Program-made: the position numbers and the translations under genes
Shown here: one piece after another, positions 23,697 through 33,183 of the stretch
How positions within the stretch are numbered: the first letter of the stretch is position 1
Layout: the number at the start of each line of letters is the position of its first letter
Assembly (NCBI GenBank): GCA_009103225.1
Contig: RHPI01002090.1
Coordinates: 810,544-874,543 of the forward strand
Direction of reading: 5' to 3'
DNA from: Chlorokybus atmophyticus
Lineage: Eukaryota; Streptophyta; Chlorokybophyceae; Chlorokybales; Chlorokybaceae
Length of the DNA stretch: 64,000 nucleotides
Notes under the pieces: generated by a model
Told to the model about the DNA's origin: nothing
Database searches by the model: none
The model's input: the letters and a program-made list of their open reading frames with translations, nothing else

Positions 23697-26495
23697 GTGT
23701 TGGATGTGCATGGGCATTGGCAGCTGCCAGTGTTGAGGAGGCTACGCAAGCGAGTCCTACACATTTTGCACACACCCTGGCGCCTGTCACCTACTGAAGA
23801 CGACCACGTCATTTACGTCATCTACCTTCTGACTGGTTCAAAGAAGTGTTACGTTGGCATGACAGTGAATTCGGCATTTCAGCGGTTCCAAGGACATTGG
23901 AGAGCTGCACAGCATGCTACTGCTACGTTGCTGGAACAAACCATGTGCAAGATACCGGTGCAGTCGTGGGGAGTGTCACCGGTGGAGCACATCCCGCCCT
24001 TGCCCAATGAAACCAACGATGATTGGCACCACCGTGCTGCACAGAAGGAGTGGTTGTGGACCCAGCGTTTGCGTACGCACGTGCCTCGCGGATACAATGT
24101 GGAACATAGCCCCTACAAAAGTGCAAGACTACCACACTGGAGACGCCAACAGTTGAGGAGGCAACCGCAACCACGGCCTCATGAACGACCTGGCAGAATA
24201 TTTGGCTACAGAGATTTCTTCAGGCGCATCCAGAGACTGGCTGAGCGTGTACAACAACAACGCCTGACTCTGGCAAGTCTGCTCAAGTTCAAGCAGCTGA
24301 ACTTGTGCAAAATGTTAAACGTACTACAACATACAGCACCACAAGACCTGCACGTGCTGCCCAGTCATGCTGCAACACTCAAAGAAGCCCTACAGCGTCT
24401 ACTAGCCAACTACCCAACTGCATTGCCGCAAACCCGCAATGCCAGGTTGCTGATAGCATGCCCGTTTGCGAATGGCGCTGCTGAGGAACTACAGCTACAA
24501 AAACTGCTGTCACACCCCTTGCTGCTGGCAACGCTGCCTGCACACCTGCAAGCACGCCTGGGCCAACCACTAGTGGTATGGCGTTGTAGTCAAACGGTGG
24601 GAAGAATGCTGTGCAATCGCACAAGGGAGCTCCTGACATCAACCGCCCTGCAGCAAGTACACATCATGTCGGCTGCGCAGTGTGTGTGTCAACAACCCAA
24701 GTGGAGAACACAGCTGCATGCAGATCTGCATCATGTAGTGAGCTGTGATTACAACCGTGTGACATGCTCGGACGTGCTGCGCACCATACTGCAGCGTGGG
24801 GCCAAGTTTCGGAGCCAGGTGCCGGCTGACGTCGCCGTGTGTTGGCCAGCAATCACATCAGCGGTGTCGAGTTTTGCAAGTGACCTGGAGGAGAAGTGGG
24901 GCCAACCTTTCGTGCTACAACAGTGGGTAACAACATTGTTGTCGCTGGTACGCCAACGTGCGGATGCCATTGCCGCAATGCCTGAGTACCAGAGACAAAG
25001 CCAGGCACCAGATACTGTGGCGCCGTGGGATGCTGCAGCTTTGAAGCTCTTGCACCGTGACTTTATCATTACGGAAGTTGACAAGTGCACCGGCACTCTG
25101 GTGGCGGTCTGCAAGAAACATTATTGGCTGTGCTTGACACAAGAGCTGATGACAGAGACATATGAACGTGAAGATGCACCAGCCCAAGCAGTGCTGCAAC
25201 GGCATGAACAATGGAATCAACAGCACAACTACTGTACAGCGAAATTGCGCCAACAGCCAAAGCTACCGCACTTGTACCTGTTGTTTAAGCTGCACAAGAA
25301 TCCGCCTCAGCCGCGCTTCATAGCAGCGGCGCGTGACACTTCGCTGGCGGATGCTAGTGTGTGGCTGAGCAGAGGCTATCAATGTATGACACCTATTTGG
25401 CATCAGCTGTGGGAGGAAGTAGTGGGACTGCCAGCAATACAGCACAACTGGATTATGAAGGATTCAGGCGCTTTTGGGAGACTGCAAACGGCATTGAACA
25501 CCACACGCACGCTGCGAGACAAGCGCCAGCATTTGGTACTGCGCACTTTTGACTTCTCCACCCTGTATACACGCATACGACACAGCGATTTACTCCAGCG
25601 CATGCGCCGCTTGGTGGATGCCACGTTTCACATGCGGCACCAAAGGACCTGTGCTACACACTTGCACTTGACCGTGAAACAAGATGGCTCCGTACAGCAC
25701 CATTGGACAGCAGCAGCACAGTACCGAACGGATGAGGAGGGCCATTGGCGAACATTCACTGCTGCGTCCATGCATGAAGTACTGGCGTTTGTGTTGGACA
25801 ACTTGTTTATACGCACGGCGAGTGATGAGCTGTACAAGCAGCGCGTGGGCATCCCCATGGGCAATAGTGCGGGCGTACACTTAGCCAACGGAGACTTGTT
25901 AACATATGAGTTGGAGTTTATGCAGCGCTTGCGTCAGCAGGGACACGTACAACTGTTGCAACAATGTGCCCACGGCATCTTGCGCTACATTGATGATCTG
26001 TTTGTCGTGGGAGTACCAGATTTTCAGCAACTGCTGTGCATGGATCCGCATGTGCCCGGAGGAGGCTTGTACCCGCAAGACAGCCTCACCGTCACACAAA
26101 CAGCTGTGGGTACAAAACTGCCATTTTTGGACTTGGAGGTGTTTCAAACTGAGGACGGCATCTGCACCAAACTGTACAGTAAACGAGACTTGCCAGCCTA
26201 CTCCGCTATACCGTGCCACCGCGCGCCGTTGCCAACCTCAAACACCCCACGCGCTGTGCAGCTGGGTGTCATCAGCTCGCAGTATGCGCGCTTCACCCGC
26301 GTTTGCACATACAGAGCACACTTCCTCACAGCCATGACGGACTTATTGCACGCCATGCAACATGATGGACACCCTTTGAACAAGCTGCTGACTACCCTGA
26401 GGCAACGCCTACTGCGCAGCAAGGACTATGTTTACTGTACACCACCAATGCTGTTGTACATGATGGTGGTGAAGAAAGTCAAGCAGCAACCATAA
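23697..26495 (+). CDS. Penelope-like element polyprotein: GIY-YIG endonuclease + reverse transcriptase
   Basis: Uninterrupted 932-residue frame. The GIY-YIG nuclease occupies about residues 36-140 (VIYVIYL at 38-44, CYVGMT at 51-56, a candidate catalytic Arg in FQRF, a Glu in QKEWLW). There is a CxC motif (C329, C331) in the linker. The reverse transcriptase follows with FKLHK and R (motif 2), FDFSTLYT with the motif A Asp at 619, GIPMGNSAG at 718 (motif B), RYIDDLF with YIDD at 764-767 (motif C), then LPFLDLE. The CCHH motif of canonical Penelope endonucleases is not evident, which fits Chlamys. All catalytic positions are present, so the protein could be active. The region between CxC and motif A is long enough for the fingers insertion reported for this clade. 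The true start may be a few codons from the first in-frame codon. Confidence 0.95.
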   Translation: MLDVHGHWQLPVLRRLRKRVLHILHTPWRLSPTEDDHVIYVIYLLTGSKKCYVGMTVNSAFQRFQGHWRAAQHATATLLEQTMCKIPVQSWGVSPVEHIPPLPNETNDDWHHRAAQKEWLWTQRLRTHVPRGYNVEHSPYKSARLPHWRRQQLRRQPQPRPHERPGRIFGYRDFFRRIQRLAERVQQQRLTLASLLKFKQLNLCKMLNVLQHTAPQDLHVLPSHAATLKEALQRLLANYPTALPQTRNARLLIACPFANGAAEELQLQKLLSHPLLLATLPAHLQARLGQPLVVWRCSQTVGRMLCNRTRELLTSTALQQVHIMSAAQCVCQQPKWRTQLHADLHHVVSCDYNRVTCSDVLRTILQRGAKFRSQVPADVAVCWPAITSAVSSFASDLEEKWGQPFVLQQWVTTLLSLVRQRADAIAAMPEYQRQSQAPDTVAPWDAAALKLLHRDFIITEVDKCTGTLVAVCKKHYWLCLTQELMTETYEREDAPAQAVLQRHEQWNQQHNYCTAKLRQQPKLPHLYLLFKLHKNPPQPRFIAAARDTSLADASVWLSRGYQCMTPIWHQLWEEVVGLPAIQHNWIMKDSGAFGRLQTALNTTRTLRDKRQHLVLRTFDFSTLYTRIRHSDLLQRMRRLVDATFHMRHQRTCATHLHLTVKQDGSVQHHWTAAAQYRTDEEGHWRTFTAASMHEVLAFVLDNLFIRTASDELYKQRVGIPMGNSAGVHLANGDLLTYELEFMQRLRQQGHVQLLQQCAHGILRYIDDLFVVGVPDFQQLLCMDPHVPGGGLYPQDSLTVTQTAVGTKLPFLDLEVFQTEDGICTKLYSKRDLPAYSAIPCHRAPLPTSNTPRAVQLGVISSQYARFTRVCTYRAHFLTAMTDLLHAMQHDGHPLNKLLTTLRQRLLRSKDYVYCTPPMLLYMMVVKKVKQQP

Positions 26496-26606
26496 CGCTG
26501 ACGACACAGTGCATCTGCCGGCGTTACACACTGCTGGACAAGCATCATGCGCGGGGAGCAAGCTGCATGGTAATAGCAGCTTGCCCGTGCGAAGGACGTG
26601 TCACTC

Positions 26607-27137
26607 CAACCCCACCACCCAACCCCACCGCAGCACCTGACTGCCACTGGCACCCCAACCCCTAGCACACTGCACTGGCAGGACTAGCGGCATTGAACCA
26701 CTACTGCCCGTGAGGGCGAGTCGCGGCAGGCATGCCAGCAGTAGCATACTGCTGACGTAGGCGATGCAACCCTGGCTGCGTCAACAGCAGCACGTAGTGC
26801 AAGGAGCGCACGTACTGCAAGCAGGGAGGCGGCAGGAAAGAGGCGGAGAGAGAGGGAGACAGAGGAGGGGGAGTCCGTCTGCTGTCTGCTACTGCTACCG
26901 CTCAGCCTCACCCGGTGCCTAACTGTTGGAATCGCCATTGTGTACAGGTAACTACGCATGCATGTTGACTAACGGGGCAAGGGCTTAGCGAAGGTAGCTT
27001 CCTAGTATGTATAGGTAGCCCGGTGGTGTAACAAGTTGTTGTTTGCTGGCGTGTGCGAGTGCGCTTGTGTTTGCATGTGTCATGCATGTGCACAATGCAA
27101 TGGGGTCACATGCATAGCATTGCATATACGCTACACA
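26607..27137 (+). repeat. Downstream pseudo-LTR (intron-containing copy)
   Basis: Direct repeat of 22914-23365 carrying the extra 75-bp segment and one additional CATG. It starts about 110 bp after the stop codon of the element. Confidence 0.93.
26873..26947 (+). other. Probable spliceosomal intron inside the downstream pseudo-LTR
   Basis: The 75 bp absent from the upstream copy runs from GT (GTCCGT) to AG (TGTACAG) and contains a consensus branch site, GCCTAAC, ending about 26 nt before the 3' end. Removing exactly this segment yields the upstream junction. The donor is weak outside GT. A GT repeated at both edges means a chance deletion with 2-bp microhomology would look the same. Confidence 0.7.
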
Positions 27138-27227
27138 GCTGAATTGTTAACATATTCTGTGGACAAACGCCACCAGCCAATGCTTGGTCGTGCAAGTATA
27201 TGTTTGCTATAACATGTGAAATATGCT

Positions 27228-27446
27228 AGACGAAGAAGTCATCCACAAAGCGAGACACACCCTGCACTCTTTGCCCTATAACTTATATACCTTATGCACA
27301 TAATGCAAGCGCCGGCTGACCGGGTCTCCAACGCTGAATGAACTCAAACTCATGTGTACAAAAAACTCATGTGTGAGTAGGAAGAAATTTGCAACGAAAA
27401 CACCTGCGGGTACGCCCATGGGGATACAATTGACTTGCTTGTGAAG
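27228..27446 (-). pseudogene. Decayed reverse transcriptase fragment
   Basis: On the minus strand, CIPMGVPAGVFVANFFL and a following THEFF segment correspond to RT motif B (GIPMG...AN..L). About 35 codons further the frame-shifted SRFVDDFFV is motif C. Stops and frame changes separate the parts, and motif A is not recognisable. The FVDDFF catalytic box resembles Penelope-like enzymes more than LTR elements. It begins only about 90 bp beyond the downstream pseudo-LTR, in opposite orientation, and its sequence differs from the intact element, so it is an older and distinct insertion. Confidence 0.65.
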
Positions 27447-27806
27447 TTAATCATGCGCTGTTTGAACATGCTATCACGAACATGAACTAAATTTGTGCGG
27501 CCGCTCACTGCATGCACCGTCTTTATGCTCATGAAGGGATAAGGGGTGGCGTTGGGGAGTATAAAACGCATTTGGCTTGACTTCACATTGTCCATGTCCC
27601 ATAGGATATGCATGTGGAGTACCGTATGAATGCAACATAAGCGCACTTGGGCTGGTAAAAGGCTGCAGATTACCAGCACACTCTGCAACAGTTTAAAGCA
27701 GCGCAAAGTACACCAAAACTATCCTGAGGTACAAGGCAACTGTGCAGTGGGTGTAGCTGTAACAGCCGGATTGGTCAAACAATGTTACATAGATGAGCTA
27801 CCAACG

Positions 27807-29816
27807 TCAAGCCATGCGCAACTCATAATTGCCAGCCATGGTAATATATCGGACCCATGGCAGAGCCTGATACCCACTCTTCTCTATGATTTTCAAATAA
27901 CGCACCTGCGCAATGTGTAAACAAGTGAGCTGCTATGAAGACAGCCTGCTGGCAAACTCGTATGGTGGCATTGCGAACCAGCAGCTGCAGCAGAATAAAT
28001 GACAAGCAGACCTGAATGCCAGACACCGTGAAATAAGGAATCTCGAACTTGACACGAATGGGTGGCTTCTTCTCCGGAGCACCATCATCTTCCGCAGCAA
28101 CGGACGGCAGGGAGAATCGTGCACGAAGCACATACTCCTTGCCACCTGGAAACGACTTGATCTTCCACAGCAGCGCTTCTTGCTCTGGGGCATATGTTGC
28201 ACTGCCCATGCTCGCACGCACAGCTGGTGTGGTTGCATCAGCCGGCACCGGTAGTACAATCTCCACACTCTACCGTGATGTGGACCACATCAGTGTCCAC
28301 GCCACCAGAATGGGCGCTGCAGCAAAAATGACAATGTCTGCTCATGCTTGCCTGTGCTGTTGAGCGCTCTTTAAATTGACTGCGGGCCTTGACCAGATAC
28401 TCCACGCGACTCCGACTGTGTCTCTCCACAGTGCACTCAACCCAGATCAGGGGACGCACCTGGGTGCCAATTGGGGTAAGCTTTCAGGTACTGGCGACAT
28501 GCAACCCAACAGATATCACTCAAGGACTCCATGTACCCATGCAGGAACTACTGTTCCCAACCCACCTGTGTGCTCAGCCGGTATGTCATGAGATCGAATG
28601 CTCCATCCGGTGGTATGAATGATATAGTGCGGTCATTTTCAAATCGCGCCAACCGCACGCACCTGTGAGTTGATGGTGACTGTCAGCTGGGGCTTTGTAT
28701 TTCTGCCACTACTTGGCTGACAGGCGGGTACTAGCATTCAACTAAAGCTTACTGATGAAACTTGATGTCATCCAGCTCCACCGCTTTCCCCTTGGAGTTC
28801 CTGCCCTGGGCTTCCAACAAAACCTTATCGTTGAGGCCAAGCTTGCACTCAGGCATGCCGCTAAGGTATGTCCTGAGTTTGAGTGCGCCAACAACCTCAG
28901 AACGTACAAGGGTGCCATTGCTGTTCACCAGCAGGTTGACACTTTCTACTACATCCAGGAACACCTGTGCCAGCACTGACATGAGCTTGTATGGATCATG
29001 CGCATGCGTGGCCATATAGTGCAGTCTACTTGTCAACAAACCTCGTTCTTCTTGTATTTGATGCCCTCTGAGCGCCAGGATACTGCATTTGTGACAGCCA
29101 TTGGTGGGCGTTGTGTAATTTCTGCCCTGTGAGCATCTGTCTTAATAAATTCACTGAGGATCTTAGCCTCTGTGTACTGGGGATAGCCATAGTCCATCAT
29201 TTCATCCAGCAGCTCGTAAACAATCACAAAATTGTCACGCAGGGACTCTTCATTCAGCTCTTGAAAGTAGTGGTTGAACACCTGCAGATGCATGCAATCA
29301 GGATGTCCGGCAAAAAATGCAGATGGCATGGCGTAAGAGTCTGCATGCCTACCACAGCCAAATGCAATGCAAGCCTCACCTCAACAAGCTTATGCAGGAA
29401 GAGCAGCAAAGCTACTACATTGGCGTTGACACGAGAACACGCCATCAAGAACAGATTGGAGTGACGAATGTACACGTAAGTGACACCATCGTCGTGAATG
29501 ACGGGCCGGAGGTCGCTCTCATTCTGCATGGCACATACGATCAACAAAATAGACTGGCCAGAGATAACATTTACATGCAGTGGTTGTATCATGAGAAGTT
29601 CAAGTGCACCGGCAACAGGTTGAGGGTATGCGTCAGGCTGTGCGGTATCATGTTCAACCCTAGACGCCAGTCTGCATTGCATTGGATGCTCACCTCGGCC
29701 TCTGTGACTTTGGCCATGAAGCGCTCCACAGTGTGGTTGGAGACATCTCCACGGTAATCACGTGAGATTAAAATGCGACCCTTCAGATCAAGGACGTACA
29801 CAGCAGACGCAACCAT
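27807..29816 (-). CDS. AP1M: AP-1 clathrin adaptor complex, medium (mu) subunit
   Basis: The mu chain of the trans-Golgi/endosome clathrin adaptor; it binds YxxPhi sorting signals. Eight exons (29694-29816, 29380-29523, 29042-29281, 28753-28964, 28566-28662, 28352-28459, 28012-28269, 27807-27905) close to 426 residues, the normal length. The longin domain starts MVASAVYVLDLKGRILISRDY. The mu-homology domain includes PPMAVTNAVSWRSEGIKYKK, YLSGMPECKLGLND, PFTVSG-type EIPYFTVSGIQ and the C-terminal SGYQALPWVRYIT and LRMA. The match is to AP-1, not AP-2 or AP-3 (RDYRGDV, GDVSN, WRSEGI). The intron at 28270-28351 has a GC donor (GCAAGC) with AG acceptor. The start codon lies 52 bp from the stop of the MOZART2-like gene upstream on the same strand. 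Confidence 0.97.
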
Positions 29817-29868
29817 TGCAGCTGCTCTTGTAGTCTAGCTATGGCGTTTAATTTCTAGCTCTGCTTTG

Positions 29869-30526
29869 CTACACGGCCTGGAGGGACGGTTCCTTCTTGT
29901 TTGGCGGCCTCGCCTTGACGGCAAGCGACTTGAGCACTTGGGATATGGCTGTGGGAACAACGTCCAACCGTACCAGTTCCAACAGCTGTTGAGCACACAA
30001 ATCCCAAGTCAACAATAAAGTGCTATAGTGCAATTCGCTGACCGTTGCTATGCAATGACCATTCCTGTCTAATGCCGTGCGTCCAATGCTTGCACACGTA
30101 CCACGTCGAAGATGTCTTGACGTAAATTGAGCCCGCTCAGCAATGTCAGTTCCTTAAGAGCCACAGCAACTGCACCATGCACACATGATGTAAGCAGCAT
30201 GTCCAGCTGCTTATGTCACGAACACTCCAAGCAAGCTACTTGCCAAGGTCAAAAAATCCCTCAAGCCAGTACCAAAGCAAGATTGCCACGATCTGCGATG
30301 CTCGACAAATGGATAACCTACACAGTCCGAGGAAGAGGCAACGCACTGACGATTGGACCACTCTCAGGACGCTAACTGAGGTGTTAAAATAAGTGCTACG
30401 ATTCTCAGACTCAAACCGTTGCTGCACTGCAGTGGACAGCACCAACAGCTTGCAACGGTGGCAGGATCTAGTTGCAGTACCTTGCTCAGGGGTGAGAGGC
30501 TGTTGCACCGAAGGCAGATCGGCCAT
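29869..30526 (-). CDS. MOZART2-like gamma-tubulin complex microprotein
   Basis: Three exons (30481-30526, 30102-30169, 29869-29985) join in phase to a 76-residue protein starting MADLPSVQQPLTPEQ. The core (LKELTLLSGLNLRQDIFDV, then LLELVRLDVVPTAISQVLKSLA) aligns without gaps in my reading with the helical core of animal MOZART2, including the VP/AP step and LKS at the end of the last helix. MOZART proteins bind N-terminal helices of GCP subunits and help recruit or activate the gamma-tubulin ring complex. Animal MZT2 is about twice as long; this is essentially the core alone plus a basic tail. MOZART1 is the nearest alternative but fits less well. The first intron (311 bp) is long for this locus. 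Identification rests on a short domain. Confidence 0.6.
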
Positions 30527-33183
30527 GCGTAGTTGATTCGGATGTAATGTCCCTCTCTGCTTGCTCCCCCTCGTCAGCTGCCGCCGCCGCCGCCGCTACC
30601 AGGCCCCCCGAGCAGGCCTGCTACGTGGCAGTGCTAGGGTTTCCAACCAAGGAAACGAGGTAGTTCGTGTCAGCGCAGTGCGATTGCTGGCCTCAATGAC
30701 GGTGGCGGGCAGCGCAGGGGTGCTTGCCGCGGCACACAGGCAAGTCAGCGGCATATTGCACAGGCGGGCAGCACAACGCGCAGTTGGTTAAGCTCGTGAC
30801 ATTCTTGTGCTCGACGGAAATAACTCGCTCCCTGCGTGCTCCCTCCCCCATACCCATGAATCACGGACCAAAGATACCCATGAATCACGAACCAAAAATT
30901 ATGCCCCTAAATGGCTTCGCACTGAAAAGTTGCAGTACCATGCATGGTGAATTGCATACATAGGCAAAACTGATGAACAGACTGACTGGAACATGCGATT
31001 TGTGAGCTGTGTTTTGGGTAGTAGTTGCACACGTCAGCAGATAGTCGCACCGGTAAGTAGTTGCATAGTTCCATGCAATGCAATTAAATGTTATATATTT
31101 AACGATGTTGATGAATGAATGTATATACAGAACTTGACAAGCCAGGAAGTGTGTATACATCATTAAATATACACACTTGTAGCGTGTTTAAACTCGAGTG
31201 ATGTATCGTACCTATACATACGCAAGCCCCGTTTCAAACTCTTCGCAAAAAGCCTCGTATGAAACGCGTATCAAACTTTTGCAATGCTTACCCACCTCCC
31301 CCCCTCGGCTCCCCCTTTCAACCCCATAAACGTCTGGTGAAGGTCATGTGATTACGTTGGTCAGCATCCGTGCCATTAATAGATCCGACCGATTGTTGAC
31401 ACTTTCGATTAAAATACTCGTCCGCCTTCCATTTTCGCATTGTGCTTAATCAATTTAATTGTACAATAACATACGTAATTAATCAAGTTTGTATACGCAA
31501 AACAGAGTAAGACTATACAAGATATGGCAGTACATGCAATAGGCAAATAGTCACATCAACATCCGATGTGACATCACTCCCATGGCACATGCATTGGCAA
31601 TAGCAATTTAGGCCAAGCGGTATAGCTTTTTACCTAGTGCTATACTGCGCTCTCTAGCCTACGCGAAGGTGTGCTGCGCGCAATGCAATGGGATGGGAAG
31701 AGAACGCGAAGGGCAAGACGCTAGGGGCTGCACCTGCGGGAAGCCGAAGAGGAGGGGGCGTGCGCGAAAGTCCAGTAGCGAGGGCAAAGTGCAAACGTTT
31801 ACAAGCAAAGTCAGAAGTGTGTTGTGCTGTGGTGTCACAGCACAACAGCAGCGGCTGTGTGTGTGTGATGATAGGAACTCCCACGCCCCCACCGCCGCCC
31901 TCACTGTCCTGTTAGAACATAATGTGCTGAATAGACGTTTGGATCAGACGCTAGGGTTAATTACGATCTCGCCATTGCATGAAATGCAAATCTCATAAAT
32001 CCAACATATTCACATGCGATGCCATACACATGCAACTCAAGGCACGTTGCAAGTGTCACCAATGACTCACTATGCGGACATGGAGTGCTCCCCGCATTTA
32101 CTCATCTGTTCTTACCTCATTTTACCTATGGCAATCGTGTTATGGCTTGCACATCCACAGACATCCATGTCCAACCCTGCACACAATCCAGAACATGTAT
32201 ACCCCCGCACATTCATATCACAACTTGTTGGCCAGGCAGCATTGCAGTGTAGTCATTAAACGCATGCGAACACCCTGCACGTACCCAGTCGTCAACTAAG
32301 TGCACGCCCTCTACCTAAAAGTGAGCATGGTAAGTGCTCCGCATCATAAACCAGTGTGCCTGTGACACTATACTGTTGAGCAAAATACCATCGTAGCAAA
32401 GGATGAAGCCATATTTACGTCTTAATGTCATGTTTAATCTTGATATCATGCATGTTGTTCATTCGCAACGCATTGATTAGTTTTGTTGGATAATAAATTA
32501 CTATTACGATTATTCATGATTATTGATAATGAGGGTGCATTCCTTGCGCGTTGGGATTGCAACATACGTAAGTTACCAATTTATGTATTGTCGTGTATTG
32601 TATTGCAAGTCACCTATACGATGCGCGAGGTACAAGCGAGAGGTGTTGGTATAGTCATGAATTATATTATATTATATTATAGTGCTTTTTTCATCACCTA
32701 TACATCTCATCTCACGCTGAAAGTCAACACCCACCAAGTGCCAATACGCCCACGACAACAGAGCACAGTACTCAGCACACCCACGACCAGTCAAAGGTCA
32801 GGTAGGCCTACAGCCAAGACAACGACCACCTCCCGCCACCGCAGCGACACTCCATCACCGCCGCTAGCTACCCACATGCTGCATTTCTGCGACTCGTCCA
32901 CGTGTGTGCTGTGCTGTGCTGTGCGAGTGTCCGGTCTTACCACTGCCCCGCGCGCTGTGTGGGCGACTGCGGGCCCCTTATCCCGCTAAAGACCGGACGG
33001 CCCTAAAAGCGCGACGTGAAAAGCGCTTGCCACGTATGTCCATACCTGCTGTTATCATGAGGCTGGAGTGAAGCACTGTAGGCAAAAGGGCAAGCGTTGC
33101 TGGTCAGGCGGCGGCGGCGGCGGGCGGTAGGGTGGTGCTGGCGTTGGCTGTCGTGGGCGGGTGGGTGTACGTTTCGGGGTCGG
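30527..33183. other. Gene-free region upstream of ZDS
   Basis: A GC-rich patch at 30560-30790 is the likely promoter of the MOZART2-like gene. The rest is AT-rich with no conserved exon. A GC-rich segment from about 32,900 leads into ZDS. Confidence 0.55.

Larger units (their letters stand above)
22914..27137 (+). mobile_element. Penelope-like retroelement, N-terminal-endonuclease (Chlamys-type), with pseudo-LTRs
   Basis: One 932-codon open frame flanked by direct repeats of 452 and 531 bp. Apart from one 75-bp and one 4-bp length difference the repeats look identical, so the insertion is recent. The order GIY-YIG endonuclease, CxC linker, reverse transcriptase is that of the N-terminal EN+ clade (Naiad/Chlamys) described from invertebrates, green algae and some protists. 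In canonical Penelope elements the endonuclease is C-terminal. Outer flanks show at most a 5-bp match (GCTGA at 22902 and 27138), so no target-site duplication is claimed. No canonical hammerhead core was seen in the repeats, as reported for this clade. Confidence 0.9.

Noticed and set aside
22914-27137. LTR retrotransposon because of the flanking direct repeats
   Set aside because: No TG...CA ends, primer-binding site, gag, protease, RNase H or integrase; the GIY-YIG plus RT frame and repeat structure fit Penelope-like pseudo-LTRs.
27350-27706. 118-codon minus-strand frame as a cellular gene
   Set aside because: The neighbouring frame carries reverse transcriptase motifs B and C with stops, so the region is a retroelement relic and this frame is fortuitous.
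30236-30526. Reading the first exon of the MOZART2-like gene straight through, or an extra exon at 30244-30300 with a GC donor
   Set aside because: Direct joining of 30481-30526 to 30102-30169 keeps phase and gives better alignment to the MOZART2 core; the extra hydrophobic segment needs a poor acceptor.
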